DNA of 6,647 bases from positions 1 to 6,647 of the forward strand of contig CAAGRP010000175.1 in assembly GCA_900772685.1 (NCBI GenBank), given 5' to 3'. Each line of letters opens with the position of its first letter. Position 1 is the stretch's first letter. The stretch is from Lachnospiraceae bacterium. GTDB lineage: Bacteria > Bacillota > Clostridia > Lachnospirales > Lachnospiraceae. Of the stretch, positions 1 through 6,501 are shown piece after piece. Both the position numbers and the translations under genes were made by a program. The notes beneath the pieces are model-generated. The model worked only from the letters and a program-made list of their open reading frames with translations. It ran no database searches and was not told the DNA's origin.

Positions 1-1185
1 AAGAATGACTTTCCTTCCGATGGCCTTGTAGCTTTATATGATGATATTAAATACGGGAACGAGCTTGGAACCACAGCAAAGTTTCCAAGAAATGCATATG
101 CCTTTAAATGGGCCGATGAGATAAGAAGCACTCATTTAAAGGAGATAGAATGGAGTCCGTCAAGAAGCGGGCTTATCAATCCTATAGCTGTATTTGAACC
201 TGTAGAACTTGAGGGGACTACAGTCTCAAGAGCAAGTCTCCATAATATAAGCATCTTAAGAGGTTTAAAGCTCGGCATCGGAGACGAGATAACAGTTTAT
301 AAGGCAAATATGATAATCCCGCAGATAGCACAAAATCTTACCTGCAGCAACAGCGTTATTTTACCGGATGAGTGCCCTGCATGCGGACATAAGACAAGGC
401 TTATCGCATCGGGCGATGTACAGACGCTTATATGTGAAAATGCCGACTGTCCGGCAAAGAAGATAAAAGCATTCGAGCTTTTTGTGAGCAGGGATGCAAT
501 GAATATAGAGGGCTTGTCGGAAGCTACCCTTGAAAAATTCATATCGCATGGAATGCTGCATGATCTTTCGGATATATTCAGGCTTGAAAGATATAAGGAT
601 AAGATAATATCAATGGACGGCTTTGGAGAAAAGTCGTATGAAAAGCTGATGGCTGCGATAAACAAGGCAAAAAATACAACGGTCGTACGGATGCTCTATG
701 CAATGGGAATACCGAATATCGGACTTGCAAGTGCGAAGCTCATAGCAGGACATTTTGAACATGATCCCGAAAAAATAGAGAATGCTTCGTTTGATGAATT
801 ATGTACGATAGACGGCATAGGTGATATAATAGCACAGACATATGTTGACTGGTGGAGTGTCGAAGCAAATAAAAAGAGATTCGATGAGCTGCTGGATATC
901 GTAGAGCTTCAGAGTGTACGAAAAAAAGAGATAAACGAAAGTATATCGGGAAAGATATTTGTAATAACGGGAAGCCTTGAGCAATTTGCAAACAGAAATG
1001 AGCTTAAAGAGCTTATTGAGAATGCCGGCGGAAAGGTCACCGGAAGCGTATCTGCAAAAACCGATTATCTTATAAATAATGATACTGCATCAGGCTCATC
1101 TAAAAATAAAAAGGCAGCTGAGCTTGGGATACCGATAATCTCAGAAGAGGAATTTTTAGATCTTATCAAAACGGGGGATAAATAA
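1..1185 (+). CDS. ligA: NAD+-dependent DNA ligase LigA, C-terminal part (5' end outside window)
   Basis: LigA seals nicks with 3'-OH and 5'-phosphate ends during replication and repair, using NAD+ as adenylate donor. The frame is open from base 1 and gives 394 residues; the family is usually about 650-680, so roughly the first 270 residues, including the adenylated KxDG lysine, lie off the left edge. Visible in order (fragment numbering): nucleotidyltransferase motif IV DGLV at 7-10; GTTAKFPRNAYAFKW at 23-37, with the motif V lysine at K36; an OB-fold with EPVELEGTTVSRASLHN at 66-82 and MIIPQIA at 104-110; a four-cysteine zinc finger at C125, C128, C145 and C150; helix-hairpin-helix repeats at about 200-285 (DGFGEKS, GIPNIGLASAKLI, DGIGDII); and a BRCT domain from about 315 to the end (GKIFVITGSL). 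All domains in the visible part look intact. An ATG at 310 is internal (VYKANMIIPQIA) and is not the start. The stop codon directly abuts metA, so the two are probably co-transcribed. Confidence 0.97.
   Translation, partial: KNDFPSDGLVALYDDIKYGNELGTTAKFPRNAYAFKWADEIRSTHLKEIEWSPSRSGLINPIAVFEPVELEGTTVSRASLHNISILRGLKLGIGDEITVYKANMIIPQIAQNLTCSNSVILPDECPACGHKTRLIASGDVQTLICENADCPAKKIKAFELFVSRDAMNIEGLSEATLEKFISHGMLHDLSDIFRLERYKDKIISMDGFGEKSYEKLMAAINKAKNTTVVRMLYAMGIPNIGLASAKLIAGHFEHDPEKIENASFDELCTIDGIGDIIAQTYVDWWSVEANKKRFDELLDIVELQSVRKKEINESISGKIFVITGSLEQFANRNELKELIENAGGKVTGSVSAKTDYLINNDTASGSSKNKKAAELGIPIISEEEFLDLIKTGDK
1173..1178 (+). promoter_or_regulatory. Ribosome binding site of metA inside ligA
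   Basis: The G-run GGGGGA ends 7 nt before the metA ATG at 1186 and lies within the final ligA codons. Together with the TAA-ATG junction it supports the metA start and suggests translational coupling to ligA. Confidence 0.6.
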
Positions 1186-2118
1186 ATGCCGATAAAAATA
1201 CAGAAAAATCTGCCCGCAAGGGAGATCCTTGAACAGGAAAATATATTTGTCATGGATGAGGAGAGAGCATTGCATCAGGATATAAGACCTATCCAGATAC
1301 TGCTCCTTAATCTCATGCCTGCAAAAGAGGAAACAGAGCTCCAGATATTGAGATGTCTGTCAAACTCTCCTCTTCAGGTGGATGTGACATTTATGATGGT
1401 TTCATCGCACGAATCAAAAAACACCTCGATGAGCCATCTGAACAGATTTTATGTATATTATGACGATATAAAAGATCAGCATTTTGACGGAATGATAATA
1501 ACCGGAGCACCTATCGAGTTTTTTAAGTATACGGAGGTCGATTTCTGGGAGGAGTTCGTTAAGATACTCAAATGGTCAGAGGTCCATGTAACATCAGTGA
1601 TGTTCCAGTGCTGGGCGGCACAGGCTGCGATGTATTATTATTACGGAATAGATAAAAAGATCCTTCCGCATAAGATATCGGGAATATTCAAGCATCACGT
1701 TATACACAGGAGAACGCCGCTCGTAAGAGGCTTTGATGATGTGTTCTTTGCACCGCACTCAAGACACACGGAGGTGTCCCTTGAGGAGATAAAGGCCTGT
1801 GAGGATATAACAGTCCTTGCGGAATCCGACGAGGCCGGCTTCTTTTTGGGAATGGCAGAAAACGGCAGAAAGATATTTGTACAGGGACATCCGGAATACG
1901 ACAGAATGACGCTCGATGCCGAATACAGGAGGGACACAGCGAAAAATATGGATATCGCACCGCCGCTGCATTATTATGAGGACGATGATCCGGGCAACAA
2001 GCCGTTGCTTTTGTGGAGATCACATTCGATAAATCTTTATACTAACTGGCTTAATTACTATGTATATCAGACTACGCCGTATAACCTTTTAAGGACGCCT
2101 GATATATTCCAGGATTAA
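1186..2118 (+). CDS. metA: Homoserine O-acetyltransferase (MetA/HTS family)
   Basis: This enzyme acylates the hydroxyl of L-homoserine in the first committed step of methionine synthesis, in the cytoplasm. The product is 310 residues, full length for MetA. It starts MPIKIQKNLPAREILEQENI, a typical MetA N-terminus. Family blocks seen: LNLMPAKEETE at 41-51, ITGAPIE at 105-111, the nucleophile C142 in FQCWAAQAA, and H235 with E237 in QGHPEYD. The protein is a glutamine-amidotransferase-like fold adapted for acyl transfer. Residue 111 is Glu; in characterised members Glu111 goes with acetyl-CoA and Gly111 with succinyl-CoA, so O-acetylhomoserine is the expected product despite the common 'succinyltransferase' label. 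The ATG follows the ligA TAA with no spacing, and a GGGGGA Shine-Dalgarno (1173-1178) lies inside the last ligA codons. No SAM riboswitch or T-box precedes it in the window, so any methionine control would act further upstream. Confidence 0.96.
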   Translation: MPIKIQKNLPAREILEQENIFVMDEERALHQDIRPIQILLLNLMPAKEETELQILRCLSNSPLQVDVTFMMVSSHESKNTSMSHLNRFYVYYDDIKDQHFDGMIITGAPIEFFKYTEVDFWEEFVKILKWSEVHVTSVMFQCWAAQAAMYYYYGIDKKILPHKISGIFKHHVIHRRTPLVRGFDDVFFAPHSRHTEVSLEEIKACEDITVLAESDEAGFFLGMAENGRKIFVQGHPEYDRMTLDAEYRRDTAKNMDIAPPLHYYEDDDPGNKPLLLWRSHSINLYTNWLNYYVYQTTPYNLLRTPDIFQD

Positions 2119-2143
2119 ATATATGCTTCTTTTTTATTTAATA

Positions 2144-2185
2144 AGGCTGCCTTCATACGTTTTTAAATACGTAATGAGGCAGCCT
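2144..2185. terminator. Hairpin between convergent genes, probable shared terminator
   Basis: AGGCTGCCT (2144-2152) pairs perfectly with AGGCAGCCT (2177-2185). The stem can extend inward through slipped CAT/ATG and ACGT/ACGT pairings to a loop of mostly T and A. It sits 25 nt after the metA stop and 6 nt beyond the stop of the minus-strand gene, the expected place for a bidirectional terminator. The tails are imperfect: the plus strand continues CGTTATTTATTGAT, moderately T-rich, while the minus strand continues TTATTAAATAAAAAAAG, A-rich rather than T-rich. It therefore fits best as the metA terminator; its strength for the minus-strand operon is less certain. Confidence 0.7.
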
Positions 2186-2191
2186 CGTTAT

Positions 2192-3577
2192 TTATTGATA
2201 AAACATATTTAACATGCTCTCGGAGTTTGCTTCCGAAAGAGCATCCGAATTGTTGAGGAAGATAACATCCTTTATGCCCTTTTCATTGATGAAATTGGTA
2301 AGGTTCTGAGAATAATATCTGTAATCAACAACATAAACATTCTGATAATGATCTACAAGGAACGGCGCAAAGGCATTTCCGTAGGATTCCTTTATAAGCA
2401 GGCAAGAGGAGCCGTCTGTTATTGACGGGTTGTGTATCTCGATAAGAGCATTGTCTCCACCGAGGAAGCTGCTGTATTTTGAACCTGCACTTGAGTCGGT
2501 CATATCATTTATGATATTAAGATTGTATGTGCCGCCGGAAGCGTCGGTTACCGTTTCGTCGTTCGTTCCTGCCGGTATGTATGCTTTTACGGTATCCGGG
2601 TTGTTTGCAAGTGCTTCGGACTGGTTACTGTATGAGTAGAATGTACCGAGGAAGCCCGGATATTCCGTCTCCGTAAAATACGAAAGCTCATGTGGTGTTA
2701 TGCCTTTGGCTGAACAGAACTCCCTGTATGCATAATATGCACCGAGTGCGGTCCAGTGATGATCCGTATTGTAATATATGTATTCGGCATTGTGCTGTAT
2801 GAGTGTATCAAGCACAGGTACCTGTATTATGGACGGATCGAGCAGGCTGTCAATGTAGTTGAATGCATCCCTTGCACTTGAGCCTCCGAGGTTTGACTGT
2901 ATAGTTTCGTCAAGACATACGGAGAAGTTTGTAGGTGCGAGGATGTCATATACATTGACGCTGTTTCCGAGTGTATTTTTAACGGTGTTCATCATAGATG
3001 CATATGCATCGGCACCGCCTCTGTTGAAGTAATAGATCTCAAAGCCCTTATTGTCTGCTATGTAGACTGTTCCCGCAACCTCGGGATTTGCATGTATAGT
3101 ACCGTCAGGGTTGTTTGCAGGCTCTTCGGCAGCCGGAGTCTCAGCAGCCGGAGCTTTTGTAGGCGCCGGAGTAACCGTCTTTATCGGTGCGGGTGTAACT
3201 ACCGCATCAGTTGAATCGGGTATGTCATCGGCACTCTGGTTGGTATTGCCGTGTATTTCCTTTGTATGTATACCGTAAAGAGTCTCCATGCCGGAGCCCA
3301 TCGAAAGAAATCCTTCTCTGAACGGAAATGTATCGGAGAACCATGTAGATACACCTTCAAAAAAGCTTCCGTCCCATAAAGAACTCCATGAGAGGGCAGG
3401 AAAAGAAGCAAGCTCTCTTTTCTCTATATCCGATGCCTTTGGACGCATCGGAAGGAGAAGTCCAAGGACAAAAAATACTATAAGTATTACCTCGAATATA
3501 TGAATTATGCGCAGATTCCATTGCTTGCGCAGCCTTTTCTTTTTTTTCTTAATGCGGATCTCATCTCTTGAATCCAT
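2192..3577 (-). CDS. DHHW-family / AlgJ-like membrane-anchored O-acetyltransferase or esterase
   Basis: The product is 461 residues. It has a polybasic N-terminus (KKKKKRLRK at 10-18), one membrane helix at about 24-44, then an extracytoplasmic domain, so it should be a type II anchored surface protein. The segment DTFPFREGF (82-90) is typical of AlgJ/DHHW proteins. A Pro/Ala/Thr-rich low-complexity linker runs about 127-152 (TPAP repeats). The catalytic-type motif TDHHWTALGAYYAY starts at 271 (D272, H273, H274, W275), and a candidate serine nucleophile lies in KESYGNAFAPFL (S398). The order Asp-His then Ser matches the AlgJ/AlgX type of SGNH fold. By analogy with alginate acetylation, it would take acetyl groups exported by the MBOAT partner and place them on a surface polysaccharide; the glycan cannot be told from the window. 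The start ATG has a strong SD (AAAAGGAG, 6 nt spacing) overlapping the stop codon of the upstream MBOAT gene. A role as a deacetylating esterase is a less likely alternative. Confidence 0.85.
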   Translation of the reverse strand: MDSRDEIRIKKKKKRLRKQWNLRIIHIFEVILIVFFVLGLLLPMRPKASDIEKRELASFPALSWSSLWDGSFFEGVSTWFSDTFPFREGFLSMGSGMETLYGIHTKEIHGNTNQSADDIPDSTDAVVTPAPIKTVTPAPTKAPAAETPAAEEPANNPDGTIHANPEVAGTVYIADNKGFEIYYFNRGGADAYASMMNTVKNTLGNSVNVYDILAPTNFSVCLDETIQSNLGGSSARDAFNYIDSLLDPSIIQVPVLDTLIQHNAEYIYYNTDHHWTALGAYYAYREFCSAKGITPHELSYFTETEYPGFLGTFYSYSNQSEALANNPDTVKAYIPAGTNDETVTDASGGTYNLNIINDMTDSSAGSKYSSFLGGDNALIEIHNPSITDGSSCLLIKESYGNAFAPFLVDHYQNVYVVDYRYYSQNLTNFINEKGIKDVIFLNNSDALSEANSESMLNMFYQ

Positions 3578-3583
3578 AGTTAG

Positions 3584-3592
3584 CTCCTTTTA
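3584..3592 (-). promoter_or_regulatory. Ribosome binding site overlapping the MBOAT stop codon
   Basis: On the minus strand the MBOAT gene ends in TAA (3592-3590) and the same bases start TAAAAGGAG, a strong Shine-Dalgarno ending 6 nt before the ATG at 3577. The overlap implies that ribosomes finishing the MBOAT gene help start the DHHW gene, consistent with matched synthesis of the two partners. Confidence 0.75.
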
Positions 3593-5017
3593 GAACTGAT
3601 AATATAAAAACGGACTGTAGCTGTTTCCGATAAGTGCTATTATCGATAAAATAAAGAATACAACGCTGATAACGATCCTGAGTGTGTAATATACGGAGGA
3701 AACGGAATCCGGTTTTGTTGTCTTTCTTTCTATTATAGTCATTATCTTCCTGAATACCGGTGTACACGCAACGATAGCGATGATAATAAAGAAGATATTG
3801 TTTGCAAAAGTAATGTTTACCGCAGAGCTTCCAATCGAATTGCCGTTTAATCCGAACAAGCCGACAAGAGCCTTTCCGAGAGAAGCAAAATTTTCAAATC
3901 GGAAGATTATCCAGCTTATGAAAACAATAAACAACGTGATCGCATGCATCGCAGCCTTTGGAATGGTAACGACCTTTTTAACGATGTATTTATTTTCAAG
4001 GAATATAAATATGAAAAAGAACAGTCCCCATAATACATAGTTCCAGCTTGCTCCATGCCAGAAGCCGGTGAGCGCCCATACGACAAGGAGATTTATAACA
4101 AGCCTCTTAGGAGAGACCCTGTTTCCTCCAAGAGGGATATATACATAATCCCTGAAGAATGAGCTGAGCGATATATGCCATCTTTTCCAAAAATCCTTTA
4201 CCGATGATGCGATATAAGGATAATTGAAGTTTTCTTCAAAGTGGAAGCCGCATATCTGTCCGAGTCCTATTGCTATATCCGAGTAAGCGGAGAAGTCCAG
4301 ATATATCTGCAGCATGTAGCAAAGAGAGCCGAGCCAGACACCGCTCACGGGAACGGATGCGATATCTCCTGCAATAGGGAGAAAATTCTCGGCAAGCGTG
4401 CCGCAGTGGTTCGCAAAGACCGCTTTTTTAAAGAGACCTATGCAGCATCTGTAGATACCGTTTGCTATATCGGCATAAAGCCTTTTGCGCGAATGAAGCT
4501 CGTTCTGTATCGTGCTGTATCTTACGATAGGTCCGGCAACACAGTGATGGAACATTGATACATACGTAAGAAACGTAATATAATCAGGCTCTGCGGTTAC
4601 CGTTTCTCTGTACACATCCATGACATAGGAGATAAGCTTAAAGGTATAAAAGGATATTCCTACGGGAAGTGCAAGCTTAAGGAGCGGCGATGAAGGATCG
4701 TTAAATCCGAATGTCCTGAGGAAAAAGCCTGTGTATTTAAAGAATACAAGGACGCCGACAAAGATTATTACAGATCCTATAAGATATTTTTTTCGTGTCT
4801 CCTGCTTTACCGTACGCTCCATAACGATGCCGCTGTACCAGCCGACAAAGCTTAAGAGAACGAGAAGGATAATATAACGGACTCCTCCCCAGCAGTAGAA
4901 AATAAGAGAAAATATTAAAAGAACCCTGTTTTTACGTTCGATCGTATTACTTGAAAAGTAAAAAAGCAAAAACAGAGGCAGAAAAAAAAGCATAAAAAAT
5001 AAGCTTGAAAATATCAT
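3590..5017 (-). CDS. MBOAT-family membrane O-acyltransferase (AlgI-like)
   Basis: The product is 475 residues, normal for bacterial AlgI-type MBOAT proteins, and strongly hydrophobic with about ten or more membrane segments from residue 1 to the C-terminus. Diagnostic blocks: LPVGISFYTFKLISYVMDVYR (117-137), MFHHCVAGPIVRY (155-167), LDFSAYSDIAIGLG (240-253), FWKRWHISLSSFFRDYVYIPLGGNR (277-301) and LTGFWHGASWNYVLWG (317-331). H321 in GFWHG is the invariant catalytic histidine of the family, and H281 in RWHISLS belongs to the second conserved block. The inferred role is to take acetyl groups from a cytoplasmic donor, probably acetyl-CoA, and pass them across the membrane to the DHHW partner encoded immediately downstream. 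It is the first gene of a two-gene operon with a strong predicted promoter. A DltB role is unlikely because no dltA/C/D-like genes are nearby and the sequence blocks are AlgI-like. The start is set by an AGGGG SD (5031-5027) nine bases before the ATG. Confidence 0.93.
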   Translation of the reverse strand: MIFSSLFFMLFFLPLFLLFYFSSNTIERKNRVLLIFSLIFYCWGGVRYIILLVLLSFVGWYSGIVMERTVKQETRKKYLIGSVIIFVGVLVFFKYTGFFLRTFGFNDPSSPLLKLALPVGISFYTFKLISYVMDVYRETVTAEPDYITFLTYVSMFHHCVAGPIVRYSTIQNELHSRKRLYADIANGIYRCCIGLFKKAVFANHCGTLAENFLPIAGDIASVPVSGVWLGSLCYMLQIYLDFSAYSDIAIGLGQICGFHFEENFNYPYIASSVKDFWKRWHISLSSFFRDYVYIPLGGNRVSPKRLVINLLVVWALTGFWHGASWNYVLWGLFFFIFIFLENKYIVKKVVTIPKAAMHAITLFIVFISWIIFRFENFASLGKALVGLFGLNGNSIGSSAVNITFANNIFFIIIAIVACTPVFRKIMTIIERKTTKPDSVSSVYYTLRIVISVVFFILSIIALIGNSYSPFLYYQF

Positions 5018-5047
5018 ATTAAATAACCCCTAAAAATCTATATTAAA

Positions 5048-5067
5048 ACGGTCTTTGTAAAGACCGT
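5048..5067. promoter_or_regulatory. Perfect 9-bp inverted repeat in the leader of the MBOAT operon (operator, attenuator or 5' stem-loop)
   Basis: ACGGTCTTTGTAAAGACCGT is an inverted repeat with 9-bp arms and a 2-nt centre. It starts about 6 nt after the predicted transcription start of the minus-strand operon and ends 30 nt before its start codon. In DNA it could bind a dimeric repressor at the initial transcribed region. In RNA it would fold into a stem-loop at the very 5' end of the mRNA. On the minus strand it is followed by TTTTAATATAGATTTTTA, which also resembles a weak intrinsic terminator or attenuator. The symmetry is seen directly; the function is inferred. Confidence 0.6.
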
Positions 5068-5079
5068 ATTCGAATTTTA

Positions 5080-5108
5080 ATTATAGATGTATTGCATCTG
5101 TGAGTCAA
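5080..5108 (-). promoter_or_regulatory. Sigma-A promoter of the MBOAT-DHHW operon
   Basis: On the minus strand there is a -35 TTGACT (5108-5103), a spacer of exactly 17 bases, and a perfect -10 TATAAT (5085-5080), followed by A/T-rich sequence. The predicted transcription start is near 5072-5074, giving a 5' leader of about 56 nt. Eleven of twelve consensus bases and the ideal spacing make this a strong constitutive-type promoter unless it is repressed. Confidence 0.82.
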
Positions 5109-5226
5109 GAAACTTGGAGTAAAAGATACGTCAAAAAAACTGCCGAAAATCCTGTTAATTTGCCATGCTTTTTTTGGTTGACAGAATGGATACCGGAGAG
5201 GAAGAAAGCAGTGGAAAAAGTTTGGT

Positions 5227-5255
5227 TTGCTTTTTAACCGGTGCTTATGTATAAT
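5227..5255 (+). promoter_or_regulatory. Candidate promoter of the metal exporter gene
   Basis: A perfect -10 TATAAT (5250-5255) is preceded, with a 17-base spacer, by a poor -35 TTGCTT (5227-5232). Transcription would begin near 5262, about 28 nt before the ATG at 5290. The weak -35 suggests low basal expression or activator dependence. A 6-bp palindrome ACCGGT (5237-5242) lies in the spacer, but it is too short to call an operator. Confidence 0.45.
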
Positions 5256-5289
5256 TTTGAAAGTAGTTTACGGAAAGCGGGATGACAAA

Positions 5290-6141
5290 ATGATAATAGA
5301 TGTACTTACGGACGCGGTTGTGGATTCACTTAAGCTGCTTCCGTTTTTATTCCTCACGTATTTACTGATGGAATATATAGAATACAATGCAATGGGTAAG
5401 CTCACAAAGGTAGTAGGAAAGGTCGGAAAAGCCGGACCTCTTTTAGGAGGTATAACGGGGATAGTTCCTCAGTGCGGATTTTCCGCAGCTGCATCAGGGC
5501 TTTTTGCAGGCGGCGTTATCAGTATCGGAACCCTCCTTGCGGTGTTTCTTTCGACATCCGATGAGATGCTGCCTCTTTTTATATCCCATGGATTTCCGGT
5601 ACCTTCTATTGTAAGGATAATAGTCGTAAAGGTAATAATAGCGATAATATCGGGATTTGCCGTAGATGCGATAATCCATCTTTTAAAAAGAAACCGCGTC
5701 AAGACGATACATGATTTCTGTGAGGATGAGCATTGTGACTGTGAGGACGGGATCTTCAAGTCGGCATTAAAGCATACGATAAAAATATGGATATTTATAT
5801 TTGCAGTCACGATAATCCTGAACTTTTTGCTTGAGTCGGTTGGTTTTACACATCTTGCAGAGGCGTTTTCGGAAAAGACATGGCTTGCGGTGCCGATAAT
5901 ATGTCTTATAGGCCTTGTGCCTAACTGTGCCGCTTCGATCGTAATAACCGAATGCTACTTAAGCAATCTTATAAACGGAGGAGCGATGATGGCAGGGCTT
6001 CTTGTGAGCTGCGGAGTCGGTGTCCTTGTCATGTTCAGGTCAAATCATAATATAAAGGAAAATATTACAGTCACGATGATACTTTATGTAATAGGTGTTA
6101 TCTGGGGCTTTATATTAGAAGGGATAGGAGTAGTTTTTTAA
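5290..6141 (+). CDS. Putative metal exporter, ArsP_2/DUF2899-like (putative manganese or arsenic transporter)
   Basis: The product is 283 residues from the ATG at 5290 and very hydrophobic, with membrane segments near 13-30, 50-75, 75-95, 105-131, 164-184, 198-217, 230-249 and 258-281. The opening (DVLTDAVVDSLKLLPFLFLTYLLMEY) and the paired motifs GIVPQCGFSAA (57-67) and GLVPNCAASIV (208-218) match what I recall of the ArsP_2 'heavy-metal exporter' family, annotated in Clostridia as a putative manganese transporter or arsenic efflux protein. The two G-[IL]-V-P-[QN]-C motifs mark an internal duplication with conserved cysteines C62 and C213. Between the halves is a hydrophilic loop with H141, C144, H148, C149 and C151 among many acidic residues, a likely metal-binding site. 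The substrate is unproven. An in-frame TTG at 5227 would add 21 residues but lies in the candidate promoter, so the ATG is preferred; its SD (CGGGA, 5278-5282) is weak. No yybP-ykoY riboswitch is visible. Confidence 0.75.
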   Translation: MIIDVLTDAVVDSLKLLPFLFLTYLLMEYIEYNAMGKLTKVVGKVGKAGPLLGGITGIVPQCGFSAAASGLFAGGVISIGTLLAVFLSTSDEMLPLFISHGFPVPSIVRIIVVKVIIAIISGFAVDAIIHLLKRNRVKTIHDFCEDEHCDCEDGIFKSALKHTIKIWIFIFAVTIILNFLLESVGFTHLAEAFSEKTWLAVPIICLIGLVPNCAASIVITECYLSNLINGGAMMAGLLVSCGVGVLVMFRSNHNIKENITVTMILYVIGVIWGFILEGIGVVF

Positions 6142-6162
6142 CTGTTTTATGGAGGATGAGAG

Positions 6163-6501
6163 ATGAAAAAATATGTGTTCGGTATTGATATCGGCGGAAC
6201 AACTGTTAAGATCGGTTTTTTTACATGTGACGGTGTCCTTAAGGATGATTGGGAGATAAAGACAGATACAACTGGTAACGGAAGCAACATACTTAAAGAC
6301 ATATATGATTCAGTAATGTCAAAGCTTAAAGAGCTTTCTATAGATAAGGACGAGGTAGAAGGTATAGGAATCTGTTCCGGGCTGGAAAGGACGTCACCCT
6401 GCTTGCACGGGGAAATTGGGCGGAGGAGATCAGGAAGAACGGGCTGCGAATCAAGGACAAATTCTCGCCCCGCCCCTCGGTCAGCCGCATTCCGGTGGTG
6501 A
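6163..6501 (+). CDS. ROK-family sugar kinase (glucokinase-like), N-terminal fragment with unrelated tail
   Basis: ROK kinases phosphorylate sugars such as glucose or N-acetylmannosamine with ATP; some family members are repressors. The start has a strong SD, GGAGGA (6151-6156), 6 nt before the ATG and 21 bp after the exporter stop, so it may be co-transcribed with it. Residues 6-20 (FGIDIGGTTVKIGFF) are the N-terminal phosphate-binding motif, with D9, G11, G12 and T13. No DNA-binding helix-turn-helix precedes it, so it is the kinase type. Homology holds to about residue 70 (VEGIGI), where the usual continuation is a PGPV-type motif. From residue 71 the frame reads CSGLERTSPCLH and a basic, low-sense tail to a stop at 6499-6501. 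The ORF is 112 codons; an intact ROK kinase has about 300-320. The tail is the out-of-frame reading of a different gene, so the listed end is not a natural C-terminus. Confidence 0.8.
   Translation: MKKYVFGIDIGGTTVKIGFFTCDGVLKDDWEIKTDTTGNGSNILKDIYDSVMSKLKELSIDKDEVEGIGICSGLERTSPCLHGEIGRRRSGRTGCESRTNSRPAPRSAAFRW
6366..6372. other. Chimeric junction between ROK kinase and ApbA-like fragment
   Basis: The ROK kinase reading ends sensibly at GIGI (codon 70, 6370-6372), while the ApbA-like reading begins sensibly at RNLFRAG in a different frame from about 6366. The bases AGGAATC can be read by both, suggesting a short microhomology at the join. Composition changes at the same place: by hand count, 36 of 100 bases are G or C in 6281-6380 against 61 of 100 in 6381-6480. 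No target-site duplication, inverted repeat or transposase is visible. Confidence 0.75.

Noticed and set aside
1695..2023. Minus-strand open frames of 70-107 codons antisense to metA
   Set aside because: They overlap a strongly conserved complete metA and have Cys/Ser/Arg-rich shadow composition.
4241..4558. 105-codon plus-strand frame antisense to the MBOAT gene
   Set aside because: It lies entirely opposite conserved MBOAT blocks and has no ribosome binding site or recognisable motif.
5129..5134. Minus-strand TTGACG as a second -35 for the MBOAT operon
   Set aside because: The matching -10 position reads TTCTTG, while the TTGACT-17-TATAAT pair nearby is far better.
5178..5183. Perfect TTGACA on the plus strand as the exporter -35
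   Set aside because: No -10-like sequence lies 15-19 bases downstream; that region reads GGAAGAAAGC-type purine-rich sequence.
5227..5289. TTG start giving a 21-residue longer exporter
   Set aside because: The extension overlaps the candidate -35 and -10 elements, has no ribosome binding site of note, and the family N-terminus matches the ATG at 5290.
5256..5289. yybP-ykoY manganese riboswitch before the exporter
   Set aside because: The predicted leader is only about 28 nt and lacks the paired-loop structure such a riboswitch needs.
5282..5293. Three-codon leader ORF (ATG ACA AAA TGA) overlapping the exporter start
   Set aside because: Such tiny ORFs arise often by chance, and the ribosome binding site is too weak to favour it.
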